A model generated the notes under the pieces. That model had not been told where the DNA came from, did no database searches, and saw nothing but the letters and a program-made list of their open reading frames with translations. This document shows positions 17,716 through 26,868 of a stretch of 64,000 nucleotides of DNA, in pieces; the first letter of the stretch is position 1, and each line of letters opens with the position of its first letter. The DNA is from Planctomycetota bacterium (GTDB taxonomy: Bacteria; Planctomycetota; UBA11346). Location of the stretch: the NCBI GenBank assembly GCA_016745075.1, contig JADGDD010000001.1, positions 1,179,125 through 1,243,124 on the forward strand, in the 5' to 3' direction. Both the position numbers and the translations under genes were made by a program.

Positions 17716-18204
17716 GTGAATACCCATGCCTCTGTCTGTCAGCCATTCTTGAAGGAACTCAAGCAGCAAGAATTGGGCATTACTCGTGCAGCACTCAAAG
17801 ACCTTCAGTTCATATTAGCGCACTCCCACGATCAATACCACCTCATCACCATCATTCGAAAGGGCGTGTCTCCACATGCAGTCAACGTACTGGCACGGGT
17901 TTTTGCCTCTAGTGTAGAAATGATGTCTGACTTGATCGGCATAACAGCCAAGACACTTCGCAATCGTAAGAATGCTCACAAGCCACTGAGTAAAACTGAA
18001 AGTGCTACTGCGGTAAAGCTCTTACAGGTTATAGAACAAGCGACTCAGCTCTTTGACGGTGACTTAGAAGCGGCTCAGCAGTGGCTCAATACTCCCGCCC
18101 TTGCTTTTGATGGCGTTAAACCGATAGAAATACTTGATACGCTACAAGGTGTTGAAGCTGTTCTTAATCTTATTACGGCATTAGAGTACGGCGTATACGT
18201 GTAA
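17716..18204 (+). CDS. Xre/MbcA/ParS-type antitoxin of a RES toxin
   Basis: This 162-residue cytoplasmic antitoxin has an N-terminal helical DNA-binding part (ASSVEMMSDLIGITAKTLRNRKNAHKPLSKTESATA). It also has the C-terminal toxin-binding (DUF2384) domain, seen as ATQLFDGDLEAAQQWLNTPALAFDGVKPIEILDTLQGVEAVLNLITALEYGVYV. In this family the W-L..P..A..G..P..LL.T..G...V segment defines the fold that covers the toxin's active site. The GTG start at 17716 is chosen because AAAGGAG lies 6 bp upstream; an earlier GTG at 17617 lacks a ribosome site and would add a hydrophobic leader foreign to the family. It overlaps the toxin start by one base (TAATG), so the two are translationally coupled. Probably autoregulated. 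Confidence 0.93.
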   Translation: MNTHASVCQPFLKELKQQELGITRAALKDLQFILAHSHDQYHLITIIRKGVSPHAVNVLARVFASSVEMMSDLIGITAKTLRNRKNAHKPLSKTESATAVKLLQVIEQATQLFDGDLEAAQQWLNTPALAFDGVKPIEILDTLQGVEAVLNLITALEYGVYV

Positions 18205-18674
18205 TGCTCGTATACCGCATTCAAAAGACTCAGCATACCGACCCACTTGATCTCACAGGAGCCCGTCTTGTTGATGGGCGTTGGCACTGTGCACAGTATC
18301 CACTTATTTATACCGCCGATTCCCCTGCTTTAGCCGCCCATGAAATTGAAGTACATTATCAACAAACTGTATTATTACTGAAATGGATACTCTGGGAAAT
18401 TGAAGTTGATGATGATGCTCTTGAGCATTTCGATCAGCAAACACTTCCTCAACACTGGCGCACAACGAAACTGAAAACTCGAGATTTCGGCAGCACATGG
18501 GTGCAATCACAGCAAAGCGTTGCACTTGTTGTCCCCTCCGCGATTATACAGGGCTGCAATGTGCTCTTAAATATGACACACCCAGATGCCAAAAATAGTA
18601 TTCACATCCGTAAAGCAATGACTCATGACTTTGATACACGTAAATGGGTCAACCGCACCACCACACAGAAATAA
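18204..18674 (+). CDS. RES-domain toxin (NAD+-consuming)
   Basis: This 156-residue RES-family toxin pairs with the preceding Xre-type antitoxin. RES toxins degrade NAD+ (known examples act as phosphorylases or hydrolases) and stop growth when free. The conserved N-terminal features are R5, the RW pair (R26-W27), Y36 and S40 (LIYTADSPALA). E47 in HEIEVH follows, matching the family pattern R...GGRW...YxSxxxALAxxE. The C-terminal NPxH-like region appears as THPDAKNSIHI. Start ATG overlaps the antitoxin stop codon. The gene looks intact. Position just after a tRNA gene is common for acquired modules, but no attachment-site repeats were seen. Confidence 0.92.
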   Translation: MLVYRIQKTQHTDPLDLTGARLVDGRWHCAQYPLIYTADSPALAAHEIEVHYQQTVLLLKWILWEIEVDDDALEHFDQQTLPQHWRTTKLKTRDFGSTWVQSQQSVALVVPSAIIQGCNVLLNMTHPDAKNSIHIRKAMTHDFDTRKWVNRTTTQK

Positions 18675-18746
18675 TATATCTGCATCACAGAACTATCTAT
18701 TGGGTTACTCTTCCATATTTTCATCATAATAAATGAGATTGCTCCC

Positions 18747-19757
18747 ATGAAAAAACATTTGACTCTCATACCTTTATTACTGATTTTTTGCTGTATTTTA
18801 CCAAGCGCTGAGCTTAACAATACGGTAAAAGAACATTTTCAATTTACTGTTAAAGAAGAAACCTGCCTTCTTCCATGTGCTGGCATTACTCAGTTACATA
18901 AGCAAAAAAATACTATCACAGTGATTATTGCTATTCATGGAGTACATTATAACGCACGGAATTACCATACGAACGTAACTCAGTGCATTAAAAGAAATCG
19001 ACTGAAAAAATATCAGGTCCTAGCCCCTCAATTTTTGAAAAAGGATTCTGTTCAACAACAACAGAACAATGTCCTTTCATGGGAAGTCTCACCCTTCTGG
19101 GGATCTTCCAAGGCAATACTGAACAAGAACAAGACACGCATATCTTCTTTTGATGTACTTGACCAGATGTTCACTTATTTTACAGACAAACAACAGTTTC
19201 CTCATCTCAAAAAAATCATTCTTGTAGGTCACTCTGGCGGCGGGCAAATGGTCCAACGCTACACACTTTCTTCTCACATAGCTTGGACAACAGAGTCGGT
19301 TCATCATATCAAAGTCACTTACCTTGTGATGAACCCATCTTCCTACACATATCTAGATGAAAATCGGCCCATAAACAACATCACTCAATTTATCAAACCA
19401 TCAGGGAAGTCTTCTGGCTACAATGAATATGGCTATGGCCTTGAGAAACTGTATTCTTATCAACGGAACACCACTTCTCCGCAAGAAATGCTTATGCTGT
19501 ATAAGAAGAAACATATCATCTATTTGCTCGGAGAAAAAGATACGACGAACAATGGCAACCTATCCATAACCCGACCTGCTATGCTTCAGGGTCCAAACCG
19601 ACTCGATAGAGGTAAAGCCTACTATAACCACCTCCAGAAAATATATGGTAACGAAATACGTAAAACACACCAACTGGTCGTCGTAAAGGGTGTGGGCCAT
19701 TCCTCTAGCAACATGTTTCGCTCTCGAGCATTTGCTAAGATATTACAAACAGAGTAG
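18747..19757 (+). CDS. Exported alpha/beta-hydrolase-like protein
   Basis: This 336-residue protein has a signal peptide (MKKHLTLIPLLLIFCCILPSAE), so it acts outside the cytoplasm. The alpha/beta-hydrolase fold is suggested by an oxyanion strand region (VIIAIHGVHYNARNY) and the nucleophile elbow GHSGGGQM (Ser in GxSxG). A late acid loop LLGEKDTTN and a C-terminal His (VVKGVGHSSS) complete a Ser-Asp-His triad in the right order. The natural substrate (ester, peptide or lipid) is unknown. The gene stands alone, 72 bp after the RES toxin, in a somewhat more AT-rich stretch than its neighbours, consistent with but not proving an acquired segment starting at tRNA-Pro. Confidence 0.75.
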   Translation: MKKHLTLIPLLLIFCCILPSAELNNTVKEHFQFTVKEETCLLPCAGITQLHKQKNTITVIIAIHGVHYNARNYHTNVTQCIKRNRLKKYQVLAPQFLKKDSVQQQQNNVLSWEVSPFWGSSKAILNKNKTRISSFDVLDQMFTYFTDKQQFPHLKKIILVGHSGGGQMVQRYTLSSHIAWTTESVHHIKVTYLVMNPSSYTYLDENRPINNITQFIKPSGKSSGYNEYGYGLEKLYSYQRNTTSPQEMLMLYKKKHIIYLLGEKDTTNNGNLSITRPAMLQGPNRLDRGKAYYNHLQKIYGNEIRKTHQLVVVKGVGHSSSNMFRSRAFAKILQTE

Positions 19758-19830
19758 CATACGGCTGTCTACCCAGTGCGCAGATCTTGCTTTTTGAGCC
19801 TCTTTTGCTTGGCATAGTTGTTGCATAGTT

Positions 19831-21030
19831 ATGAATATGCGATTTCAACAGACCCTGACCGTTTCTTGGAACTTGGACCTTCGATTTACCGAAGACGTCT
19901 TTGCACCAGAGAATGACACCCTAGCCGATGTTCTGCCTGCTGAAGCTCCAGGTCAGGCTGCTCGTGTACTGGTCTATATTGACCGTGGTGTCGTACAAGC
20001 TGACCCACACTTGCTTACTCGCATTCATACGTGGTTTGCTTTGCGCGAACAGCTCCATTTGGCCACCCTCCCAGAGGTTTTGGATGGTGGCGAAGAGATC
20101 AAAAACGATACCGATATTATCAACCGCGTATCTGGTACCATTGCTGAAAATCACCTCTGCCGCCACAGTTATGTCATTATTATTGGTGGCGGAGCAGTGC
20201 TAGATGCCATTGGCTGTGCTGCTTCTTTAGCGCACCGTGGGATTCGGCAAGTCCGCTTGCCAACAACAGTGCTTGCTCAAAATGATGCCGGTCTTGGTGT
20301 AAAAAACAGCTTGAATCGCCACGGGAATAAAAATTTCCTTGGCACCTTTACCCCCGCTTGGGCTATTATCAATGATTGTCGTTTTTTGCGTGCCTTGGAT
20401 GACCGCACTTGGCGGGCAGGAATAGCTGAAGCATTTAAGGTGGCACTGATCAAAGATGAGCAATTCCTTTCATGGCTGATTGCTCACAGTCATGCATTTG
20501 CTGCGCGTGATATGGCCGCTATGAACGAATTAATCCAGCGCTGCGCAATTCTTCATCTCAACCATATTGTCAGTTCTGGCGATGCTTTCGAGATGGGTTC
20601 AAGCCGTCCTTTAGATTTTGGCCATTGGTCTGCCCACCGCTTGGAGATACTGAGCAGACATAGCCTGAATCATGGTGAAGCCGTTGCCATAGGTATTGCT
20701 CTAGACTGTTGTTATGCTGCGCATATCGGCAGGCTTCCGGTCGCGCTGGTGCCACTCATTCTTGATGCGCTACAACAATGTGGATTTGTTCTCTGGCACG
20801 AAGCGCTCGACATTCATGATGCACAAGGAAGCAACAGTGTATTAGCGGGTATAGAACAATTTCGCGAACACCTTGGCGGTACGCTCACTCTTGCCATGCC
20901 AAATGGCACTGGGCAACAATTAGACATTCATGATTTTGACGAGGCCATCTTCACCCATGCGCTCAATGATCTGCGTACGCATCACCAAGCTGCACAAGAC
21001 AAGCCGACAAAAAAACACATCACACTATAA
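19831..21030 (+). CDS. 3-dehydroquinate synthase family protein (AroB- or EboD-like)
   Basis: This 399-residue sugar-phosphate cyclase is of the dehydroquinate synthase family, NAD- and metal-dependent enzymes that cyclise DAHP or related sugar phosphates. The NAD-binding [14 protein letters not shown] motif, the lysine-containing [16 protein letters not shown] loop and metal ligands in [13 protein letters not shown] are present. So are [10 protein letters not shown] (the usual GHxxAHxxE) and [11 protein letters not shown]. The length, the long N-terminal extension of about 60 residues and the FGHWSAH form differ from typical AroB (about 350-370 aa). They recall the EboD branch of eukaryote-type/ebo gene clusters, but no other ebo gene is nearby. 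Convergent with the chemoreceptor gene, overlapping by 6 bp. Confidence 0.82.
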   Translation: MNMRFQQTLTVSWNLDLRFTEDVFAPENDTLADVLPAEAPGQAARVLVYIDRGVVQADPHLLTRIHTWFALREQLHLATLPEVLDGGEEIKNDTDIINRVSGTIAENHLCRHSYVIIIGGGAVLDAIGCAASLAHRGIRQVRLPTTVLAQNDAGLGVKNSLNRHGNKNFLGTFTPAWAIINDCRFLRALDDRTWRAGIAEAFKVALIKDEQFLSWLIAHSHAFAARDMAAMNELIQRCAILHLNHIVSSGDAFEMGSSRPLDFGHWSAHRLEILSRHSLNHGEAVAIGIALDCCYAAHIGRLPVALVPLILDALQQCGFVLWHEALDIHDAQGSNSVLAGIEQFREHLGGTLTLAMPNGTGQQLDIHDFDEAIFTHALNDLRTHHQAAQDKPTKKHITL

Positions 21031-22125
21031 AACAGAGATAAATGAGGCTATTTCTTTTTGCAACGACTGTGCTCGTTGTGACAGTTCCTGCGAGGCTTTT
21101 TCAATAACCGTTAGTGAATCACGCGATTGATCGCTAGAGCTTAATACGTTCGCCACATTGGCAGTAAGCGTTTGTGCGTATTGTGCTACGTCATTCACAC
21201 TTGCAGATATGGTCGCCATACTTGAGCTCTGCTCTTCTACTGCGGATGCAATAACGGTAGAGACCATTGCCAATTCATGAACAACTTCTTTAATGGCATC
21301 CACCGATTTAATTGTGCCACTGCAAAGACGCTGATTCGTTTCTACTTTTGAAAATATCTCATCAGTTGATAATCGTGTTTGTTGCGACAATGATTTTATT
21401 TCACGGGCAACAACAGCAAATCCCTTACCAGCTTCTCCTGCACGAGCTGCTTCTATAGTTGCGTTCAAGGCGAGTAAATTTGTTTGGTCGGCTACTGATT
21501 CAATCATTTTTGATAAGCCACCAATCTCGCTACCAGACTGTGATAGATCTTCCATAAGTTCATCACACTCGGCAACACGCTCGGAGGCTTGACTCGAAAG
21601 CGCTGCTGTATTATGAATTTTTGAGGAGATTTCGTTAATAGCCGCATTCATCTGTTCCAATGATACCGCTATAGATGAAATATTATTTGATGTCTTGGAA
21701 GCAGCATCAGATACCGCCCGAACTTCTTGAACGGTTTGGTCTATGGCCATGCCGCCCATCATGGTATTCATCTCCATTTGAGCAGAACTAGCTACAACAA
21801 GTTCAACGACAGTATTTACTTCTTTCGCCAAATTTCGCTGACTACAATGGTCTTGCCATGAGCAGATATACAAAGCGTTATCATCATCTGCTTGTTTTGG
21901 AGCACCCTGAATTGTTACCGCAGCAACGGTGTTCCCCACAACACAACTCAAAACCTCGCCCGTATTTGGCACGAGATTACTCGCCATATTATTTAACTCT
22001 TCAATCTGTTGTTTTCCTGAAAGTGCTTGGCTTGCTAAGCTATTTGCCCAAACAAGCGCGCCATCAGCCTGAGCTATCGCAACACAAACAGGCATGTGTT
22101 CATAGACATCAACAGGAAAAATCAT
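21025..22125 (-). CDS. Soluble methyl-accepting chemotaxis protein with PAS-like sensor
   Basis: This 366-residue receptor lacks membrane helices, so it is cytoplasmic. Residues about 5-90 resemble a PAS domain ([25 protein letters not shown]). The rest is a coiled-coil signalling domain with the highly conserved hairpin tip ([38 protein letters not shown]) that binds CheA and CheW. The gene begins 3 bp after the bacteriohemerythrin stop, so the two are one operon. A shared job in sensing oxygen or redox state and steering motility (or a Che-like pathway) is likely. No CheA/CheW genes are in the window. The PAS ligand (haem, FAD or none) cannot be told. Confidence 0.92.
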   Translation of the reverse strand: MIFPVDVYEHMPVCVAIAQADGALVWANSLASQALSGKQQIEELNNMASNLVPNTGEVLSCVVGNTVAAVTIQGAPKQADDDNALYICSWQDHCSQRNLAKEVNTVVELVVASSAQMEMNTMMGGMAIDQTVQEVRAVSDAASKTSNNISSIAVSLEQMNAAINEISSKIHNTAALSSQASERVAECDELMEDLSQSGSEIGGLSKMIESVADQTNLLALNATIEAARAGEAGKGFAVVAREIKSLSQQTRLSTDEIFSKVETNQRLCSGTIKSVDAIKEVVHELAMVSTVIASAVEEQSSSMATISASVNDVAQYAQTLTANVANVLSSSDQSRDSLTVIEKASQELSQRAQSLQKEIASFISVL

Positions 22126-22128
22126 GTG

Positions 22129-22536
22129 CTATTTCACACCCTTAGACACCAAAAAAGCCGAATATGATTTATCTGATTTCATAATATGATTTAGGAGCCA
22201 TTCTTTCAAAAATGACATCAAGTCTGCGCTTACAGCAACTTCGCCAGCATCAAACTCTTTCTTAAAGGCAATGACTTGATCACAAAGGTTTGCATGTTCA
22301 GCTTTATGGGCAGTTGTATGCTCATAGCCATGTTCTGCAAAAATATCTTCTTCAAACTTAAAATGTTTTACTGTATAATCGATGAGGTTATTTAAGATAC
22401 CCCCCATAATATCATTACCTTTGCCATCCATCATGGCATCATACATCTCATTAACGTAACCAACCAACACCTTGTGTTGATCATCTATGGATTGAATATT
22501 AACGCTTAACATAGCGTTCCAATTCATGAGTGGCAT
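22129..22536 (-). CDS. Bacteriohemerythrin (O2-binding di-iron protein)
   Basis: This 135-residue single-domain hemerythrin has a full set of di-iron ligands: H21, H58, E62, H77, H81, H117 and D122 (patterns DDQH, HFKFEE, HKAEH, NHIMKSD). Such proteins bind O2 reversibly for storage, delivery or sensing. It has a good ribosome site (AGGGAG). It is followed after 3 bp by the soluble chemoreceptor, an arrangement that suggests the hemerythrin supplies or reports O2 to it. The presence of an O2 carrier next to anaerobe-type corrinoid genes suggests an organism that meets oxygen occasionally. Confidence 0.95.
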   Translation of the reverse strand: MPLMNWNAMLSVNIQSIDDQHKVLVGYVNEMYDAMMDGKGNDIMGGILNNLIDYTVKHFKFEEDIFAEHGYEHTTAHKAEHANLCDQVIAFKKEFDAGEVAVSADLMSFLKEWLLNHIMKSDKSYSAFLVSKGVK

Positions 22537-22693
22537 GATCTGCTCCCTATTGTAACTAAATGGTGGTTGCCCTTATGGTTTAATAATACAAGGCACAATG
22601 GTCTTCTATTACCAATAATATACCTCATATTTTTTTACTACGCAACTACTTTTCTTTGCTTTGCATACAGTTTTCTTTTCTCATACTGCCCTC

Positions 22694-25600
22694 ATGATGA
22701 CTACACGCATGTCTCCAGAAGCAGGTACTCGCCATCTCGTGCGAGTCGGCGATGAACTCTCTTTTTCATGTACAAATGTTCCACAGAGCAAACAAGCCTA
22801 CTTGCGTTGCAATATTGGTCACGCTTCAGCAATACGAACTGCTATCATTGCACAAGTTGATCAGCCACCAACAACAATATTTGATGATACCGCCATTACT
22901 CAATGGCAAGACTTACCAATGCATCTGAGCAACGGCATTTGGTCACTAACGGTTACTGCCCCTGAGAGCGGATTCTTTGAAGCAAAGACCTGGGTTGAAA
23001 CACACTCCGGTGACGAAATCTGGCCAGCGGGTGAAAACTGCCAAATTGTGGTGCACCCAACTATTTTAAATTCAAACAATACCACCTATTGTGCATTTGT
23101 CCGTAATTTCGGTAACGAAAAAAACGAAGTCTTTCCTGGCTCCTACCACAGTGCCTCACAGCAAGTTCTTACTCAAGATTATACCTGCATCCCCCCTTCT
23201 GGAACCCTGCGCGATCTAGGGAAACAATTACCACATATCTTTGAAAGATTACATGCGGGCATTGTCCACCTCTTACCTATTCAACCAACGCCAACCACCT
23301 TTGCCCGTTACGGTCGATTTGGCAGCCCCTATGCTGCCACCGATTTCACGAGCATCGATCCTGCGTTAATCGAACATGATAAACGTACCACGGCCCTTGA
23401 ACAATTTTCTGAACTCGTTGATGCCATTCATGACTATAATGGCCAGCTTATTATTGACCTTGCCATTAATCACAGTGGCTGGGGTGCACATTTGCAAGAA
23501 GAACACCCAGAGTGGTATGCCCGAGACGAACAAGGCAATTTTGTTAGTCCCGGTGCATGGGGCAATATTTGGGAAGATTTAAGCGAATTGGATTACGAAC
23601 ACAAAGAGCTCTGGCAATCTATGGCTGAAGTATTTCTGACCTGGTGTAGACGCGGCGTTGATGGCTTTCGCTGCGATGCGGGTTATATGATTCCGCTTCC
23701 CGCTTGGCAATATATTATTGCTCGTGTTCATCAATTATTTCCACATTGTATTTTCTTACTTGAAGGACTTGGCGGTGCATGGCCATTAACAGAAAACCTA
23801 CTGGCACACAGCGGCATGCAGTGGGCCTACAGCGAACTCTTCCAAAATTATGACGCACCAGCTATCAATAGCTACCTCACCTACCACTATCAACAGGCCA
23901 AACAAAACGGCACCCTCATTCATTATAGTGAAACACATGACAATAACCGCCTTGCTGAAAAGGGACGGCATTGGTCTTTATTCCGCAACCGTCTGTGTGC
24001 ACTCACCTCTAGCGCTGGAGGCTTTGCCTATACTGCCGGAGTTGAATGGCTGTGTACTGACAAAATCATTGTACACGAACGCACACCACTGAATTGGGGG
24101 AATCGTAGTAATATTGTGAAAGAACTGGGTCAACTTGCGACCTTATTGCGAGACCACCCCTGCTTCCATGCTGATGCCGAACTCAAACTCCTCAGCAATG
24201 AAAATGATAACTATATTCTCCTTCGTCGAAGCCATACACAAAGCGACACTGACCTGTACATTTGTGCCAACCCAGACGAACAAGCACGAGTCCACGTTCC
24301 AGCAGATGCTCACATCCTTTCGTATCTGGATAGGAATGACCAGGATCTCCTTGGACAAAAAGCACCCCCTCACACGAACAGCAAACAAAGTTACACACTC
24401 TTACCGCTTCATATTTATTGTTTTGAAATTCCTACTACACGACAAACAGCACCCCCGTGTGCTCCCAATTGGTCATGGGCCTGTGAGCAACTACACCATA
24501 GCTGTTCTGTAGACAACATGCATCTTTGGAAACCCGTCTGGAATATATTTCATACACAACCAGAGCACTTTTTATCTCTTATTAGCAATCAAGAAACCCC
24601 ACCAGAAAGCACCGATGTTCCCGTCCGTGTTAGTCGCTGGCAAGCAACAGACGCCAGCCGTATTATGCCGGTACCTGAACACCACTGGTTACTCATTGAA
24701 CACGATAAACCTTTTCAATGTGTCTGCACCAGTTCCACAACAGAAAAATGGCGAAACAGTCGTGCTGTTGCAGGTAAACACATTGCCACTATCCCACCGC
24801 AAACATTTAACGATACCGTTCAACTAACACTACGGGCAGGCAGTAAGACATTACAAGCGGAACTCCTTTTCTGCCAAGCCCAGACACAGGCCACCACTGA
24901 TTACGATCCTGATGGCACGATACTTTTAACCAATAGCCGTGGCGGTATGGCATGGATGCCAGTCAATTTTGCCCGCATCGATAGTAAATATAACTGTGTA
25001 CTTGCAGCAAACTTTGATGAAGCAACTCCCTGTGATAGATGGGTATTAGTCAAACGCTTGCGAGCTTGGGCACGCATAGACCACCATAGTATCGCTCTCG
25101 ATACACACTATTTACAGTCATGCAGCGCTGGACCCGCCGCCCGTTGGACTTGGCTGATACCACGACCAAACGGCACCAAGGTGACTATTACTCTCAGTGC
25201 AGATATGCCAGAACATGCAAACACTACAATTTTGCATTTTGAATCCGATACCAAAGACCTTTCTATTATTGCCCGCCTTGATTTAGAAAATAGAAGCTTT
25301 CACGCTGAAACACATATCGAACAAAATAAAGATCATTTTCGCCAAGCTCTGACTCCACAGACCAATGGCTATTCTTGGACAGTACACGCCCAAAATAAAC
25401 TCCGTGTATTCTGTGACCACGGTTGTTTCCATTCTGAAGAAGAAATTTGTCAGAATATTCACCACCCTGTAGAAGCACAACGCGGTTTACATGCAGCTGG
25501 AGATGCATGGTCTCCGGGATGGTTTTCCCTCAGCTTCAAGAAAGGAAGTAGCACCCTCACCTGTTGTGCCGAACAAACCGAACAAAGTTATCAACAGCCA

Positions 25601-26830
25601 CGCCCACAAACCTTCAACAGTTTTTCCCAACAACTCCACAGCGCTACTTTAGCCTACGTTGTCCGCCGTGATGATGGCCGCAGCGTTATTGCAGGCTACC
25701 CATGGTTCCTCGACTGGGGACGTGATACACTTATCTGCGCACGCGGCTTGCTTGCAGCTGGCCTCACCACTGAGGTCCGTGACTTGTTAAAAGTATTTGG
25801 TCGTTTTGAAGAGGGCGGCACCCTGCCCAATTGTATTTTTGGTGAAAATGCGACCAACCGTGAAACCAGCGATGCACCACTCTGGTATGGTGTCGTTGCG
25901 GAAGATTACGCTGCCACTGTTGGTAAAAAAGCCTATCATATGAAAATGTGTCGAGGTGGTAATGCACTTGCTGATGTCTTGCGTAATATTGCCGTTGGTT
26001 ATCTGAATGGAACCACTACAGGCATTACCGTGGACCCTGCTTCTGGTCTAGTCTGGAGTCCAAGCCATTTCACATGGATGGATACCAACCATCCCGCCGG
26101 AACGCCACGTGTTGGTTACCCCGTAGAAATTCAAGCGCTGTGGTTACGCTTACTCAAACAACTTATTCACATTAAAGCAGATGCACCACACACCGACCTC
26201 TCATGGACACAACTCTACCAACAAGCAGAGCATTCCTTCCATGAATTATTCACACTAGACGAGGGGTATCTTGCAGACGCACTCCTTGGCCCAGCCGGCA
26301 CGCCGGCACACCAAGCGACAGCAGATAATGCGCTTCGTTCCAATCAACTCATTGCCGTATCACTTGGCATTATCACGGGAAAACAAGCCCAAAGCATTGT
26401 ACAATCTGCACAACAATGGCTTATTATACCGGGAGCAATTCGTTCACTTGCGCCGAAATCAGTTTCTCCACCACTTCCTATATATAGCGACACCGGTACC
26501 CTCCTGAATGACCCCAATAACCCATATTGCGGCTATTATGGTGGCGATGAAGACAGTAAGCGTAAACCTGCTTATCATAATGGTACCGCATGGACTTGGC
26601 CATTCCCTGTATTCTGTGAAGCATGGGCCCGCGCTTGGGACATGGACCCCGCAGCTCTTACTGATGCTCGTGATTGGCTCTCAAGCATGCGCGCCTACAT
26701 GACCAGCGGTTGTCTGGGACAAATCCCAGAAATTGCCGATGGTGACGCACCCCATACACAACGCGGCTGCCTTGCCCAAGCATGGGGTGTTACCGAGGCA
26801 CTACGTGTCTGGAAACTTTTAGAGCCATAA
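22694..26830 (+). CDS. GH13 alpha-amylase / GH133 glycogen debranching fusion enzyme
   Basis: This 1378-residue protein joins two glucan-active halves. The N-terminal half is a GH13 (beta/alpha)8 domain. It has conserved region I (DLAINH, about residue 255), region II with the nucleophile Asp (GFRCDAGYM, about 325), the acid EGLGG (about 358) and region IV (SETHDNN, about 412). The C-terminal half (about 970-1378) is an (alpha/alpha)6 amylo-alpha-1,6-glucosidase of the GH133 type, with FLDWGRDTLI, GTLPNCIFGE, DAPLW and NGTAWTWPFP. The layout mirrors the two-activity eukaryotic debranching enzyme. The start is uncertain (ATG at 22694, 22697 or 22709, none with a good ribosome site). No signal peptide is seen, so it probably works on intracellular glycogen. 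Confidence 0.9.
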   Translation: MMTTRMSPEAGTRHLVRVGDELSFSCTNVPQSKQAYLRCNIGHASAIRTAIIAQVDQPPTTIFDDTAITQWQDLPMHLSNGIWSLTVTAPESGFFEAKTWVETHSGDEIWPAGENCQIVVHPTILNSNNTTYCAFVRNFGNEKNEVFPGSYHSASQQVLTQDYTCIPPSGTLRDLGKQLPHIFERLHAGIVHLLPIQPTPTTFARYGRFGSPYAATDFTSIDPALIEHDKRTTALEQFSELVDAIHDYNGQLIIDLAINHSGWGAHLQEEHPEWYARDEQGNFVSPGAWGNIWEDLSELDYEHKELWQSMAEVFLTWCRRGVDGFRCDAGYMIPLPAWQYIIARVHQLFPHCIFLLEGLGGAWPLTENLLAHSGMQWAYSELFQNYDAPAINSYLTYHYQQAKQNGTLIHYSETHDNNRLAEKGRHWSLFRNRLCALTSSAGGFAYTAGVEWLCTDKIIVHERTPLNWGNRSNIVKELGQLATLLRDHPCFHADAELKLLSNENDNYILLRRSHTQSDTDLYICANPDEQARVHVPADAHILSYLDRNDQDLLGQKAPPHTNSKQSYTLLPLHIYCFEIPTTRQTAPPCAPNWSWACEQLHHSCSVDNMHLWKPVWNIFHTQPEHFLSLISNQETPPESTDVPVRVSRWQATDASRIMPVPEHHWLLIEHDKPFQCVCTSSTTEKWRNSRAVAGKHIATIPPQTFNDTVQLTLRAGSKTLQAELLFCQAQTQATTDYDPDGTILLTNSRGGMAWMPVNFARIDSKYNCVLAANFDEATPCDRWVLVKRLRAWARIDHHSIALDTHYLQSCSAGPAARWTWLIPRPNGTKVTITLSADMPEHANTTILHFESDTKDLSIIARLDLENRSFHAETHIEQNKDHFRQALTPQTNGYSWTVHAQNKLRVFCDHGCFHSEEEICQNIHHPVEAQRGLHAAGDAWSPGWFSLSFKKGSSTLTCCAEQTEQSYQQPRPQTFNSFSQQLHSATLAYVVRRDDGRSVIAGYPWFLDWGRDTLICARGLLAAGLTTEVRDLLKVFGRFEEGGTLPNCIFGENATNRETSDAPLWYGVVAEDYAATVGKKAYHMKMCRGGNALADVLRNIAVGYLNGTTTGITVDPASGLVWSPSHFTWMDTNHPAGTPRVGYPVEIQALWLRLLKQLIHIKADAPHTDLSWTQLYQQAEHSFHELFTLDEGYLADALLGPAGTPAHQATADNALRSNQLIAVSLGIITGKQAQSIVQSAQQWLIIPGAIRSLAPKSVSPPLPIYSDTGTLLNDPNNPYCGYYGGDEDSKRKPAYHNGTAWTWPFPVFCEAWARAWDMDPAALTDARDWLSSMRAYMTSGCLGQIPEIADGDAPHTQRGCLAQAWGVTEALRVWKLLEP

Positions 26831-26831
26831 C

Positions 26832-26861
26832 AAAGAGCAGCGTTTTTTATTCGCTCTTTTT
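26832..26861 (+). terminator. Intrinsic terminator of the GH13-GH133 gene
   Basis: AAAGAG..GCG pairs with CGC..TCTTT (a CA bulge on the left arm) around a T-rich loop and is followed by T residues. It starts 2 bp after the stop codon and may also serve the convergent reverse gene. Confidence 0.65.
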
Positions 26862-26868
26862 ACACACC

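Noticed and set aside
17414..19757. tRNA-Pro as an integration site with direct repeats
   Set aside because: No second copy of the tRNA 3' end was seen downstream and no integrase gene is present.
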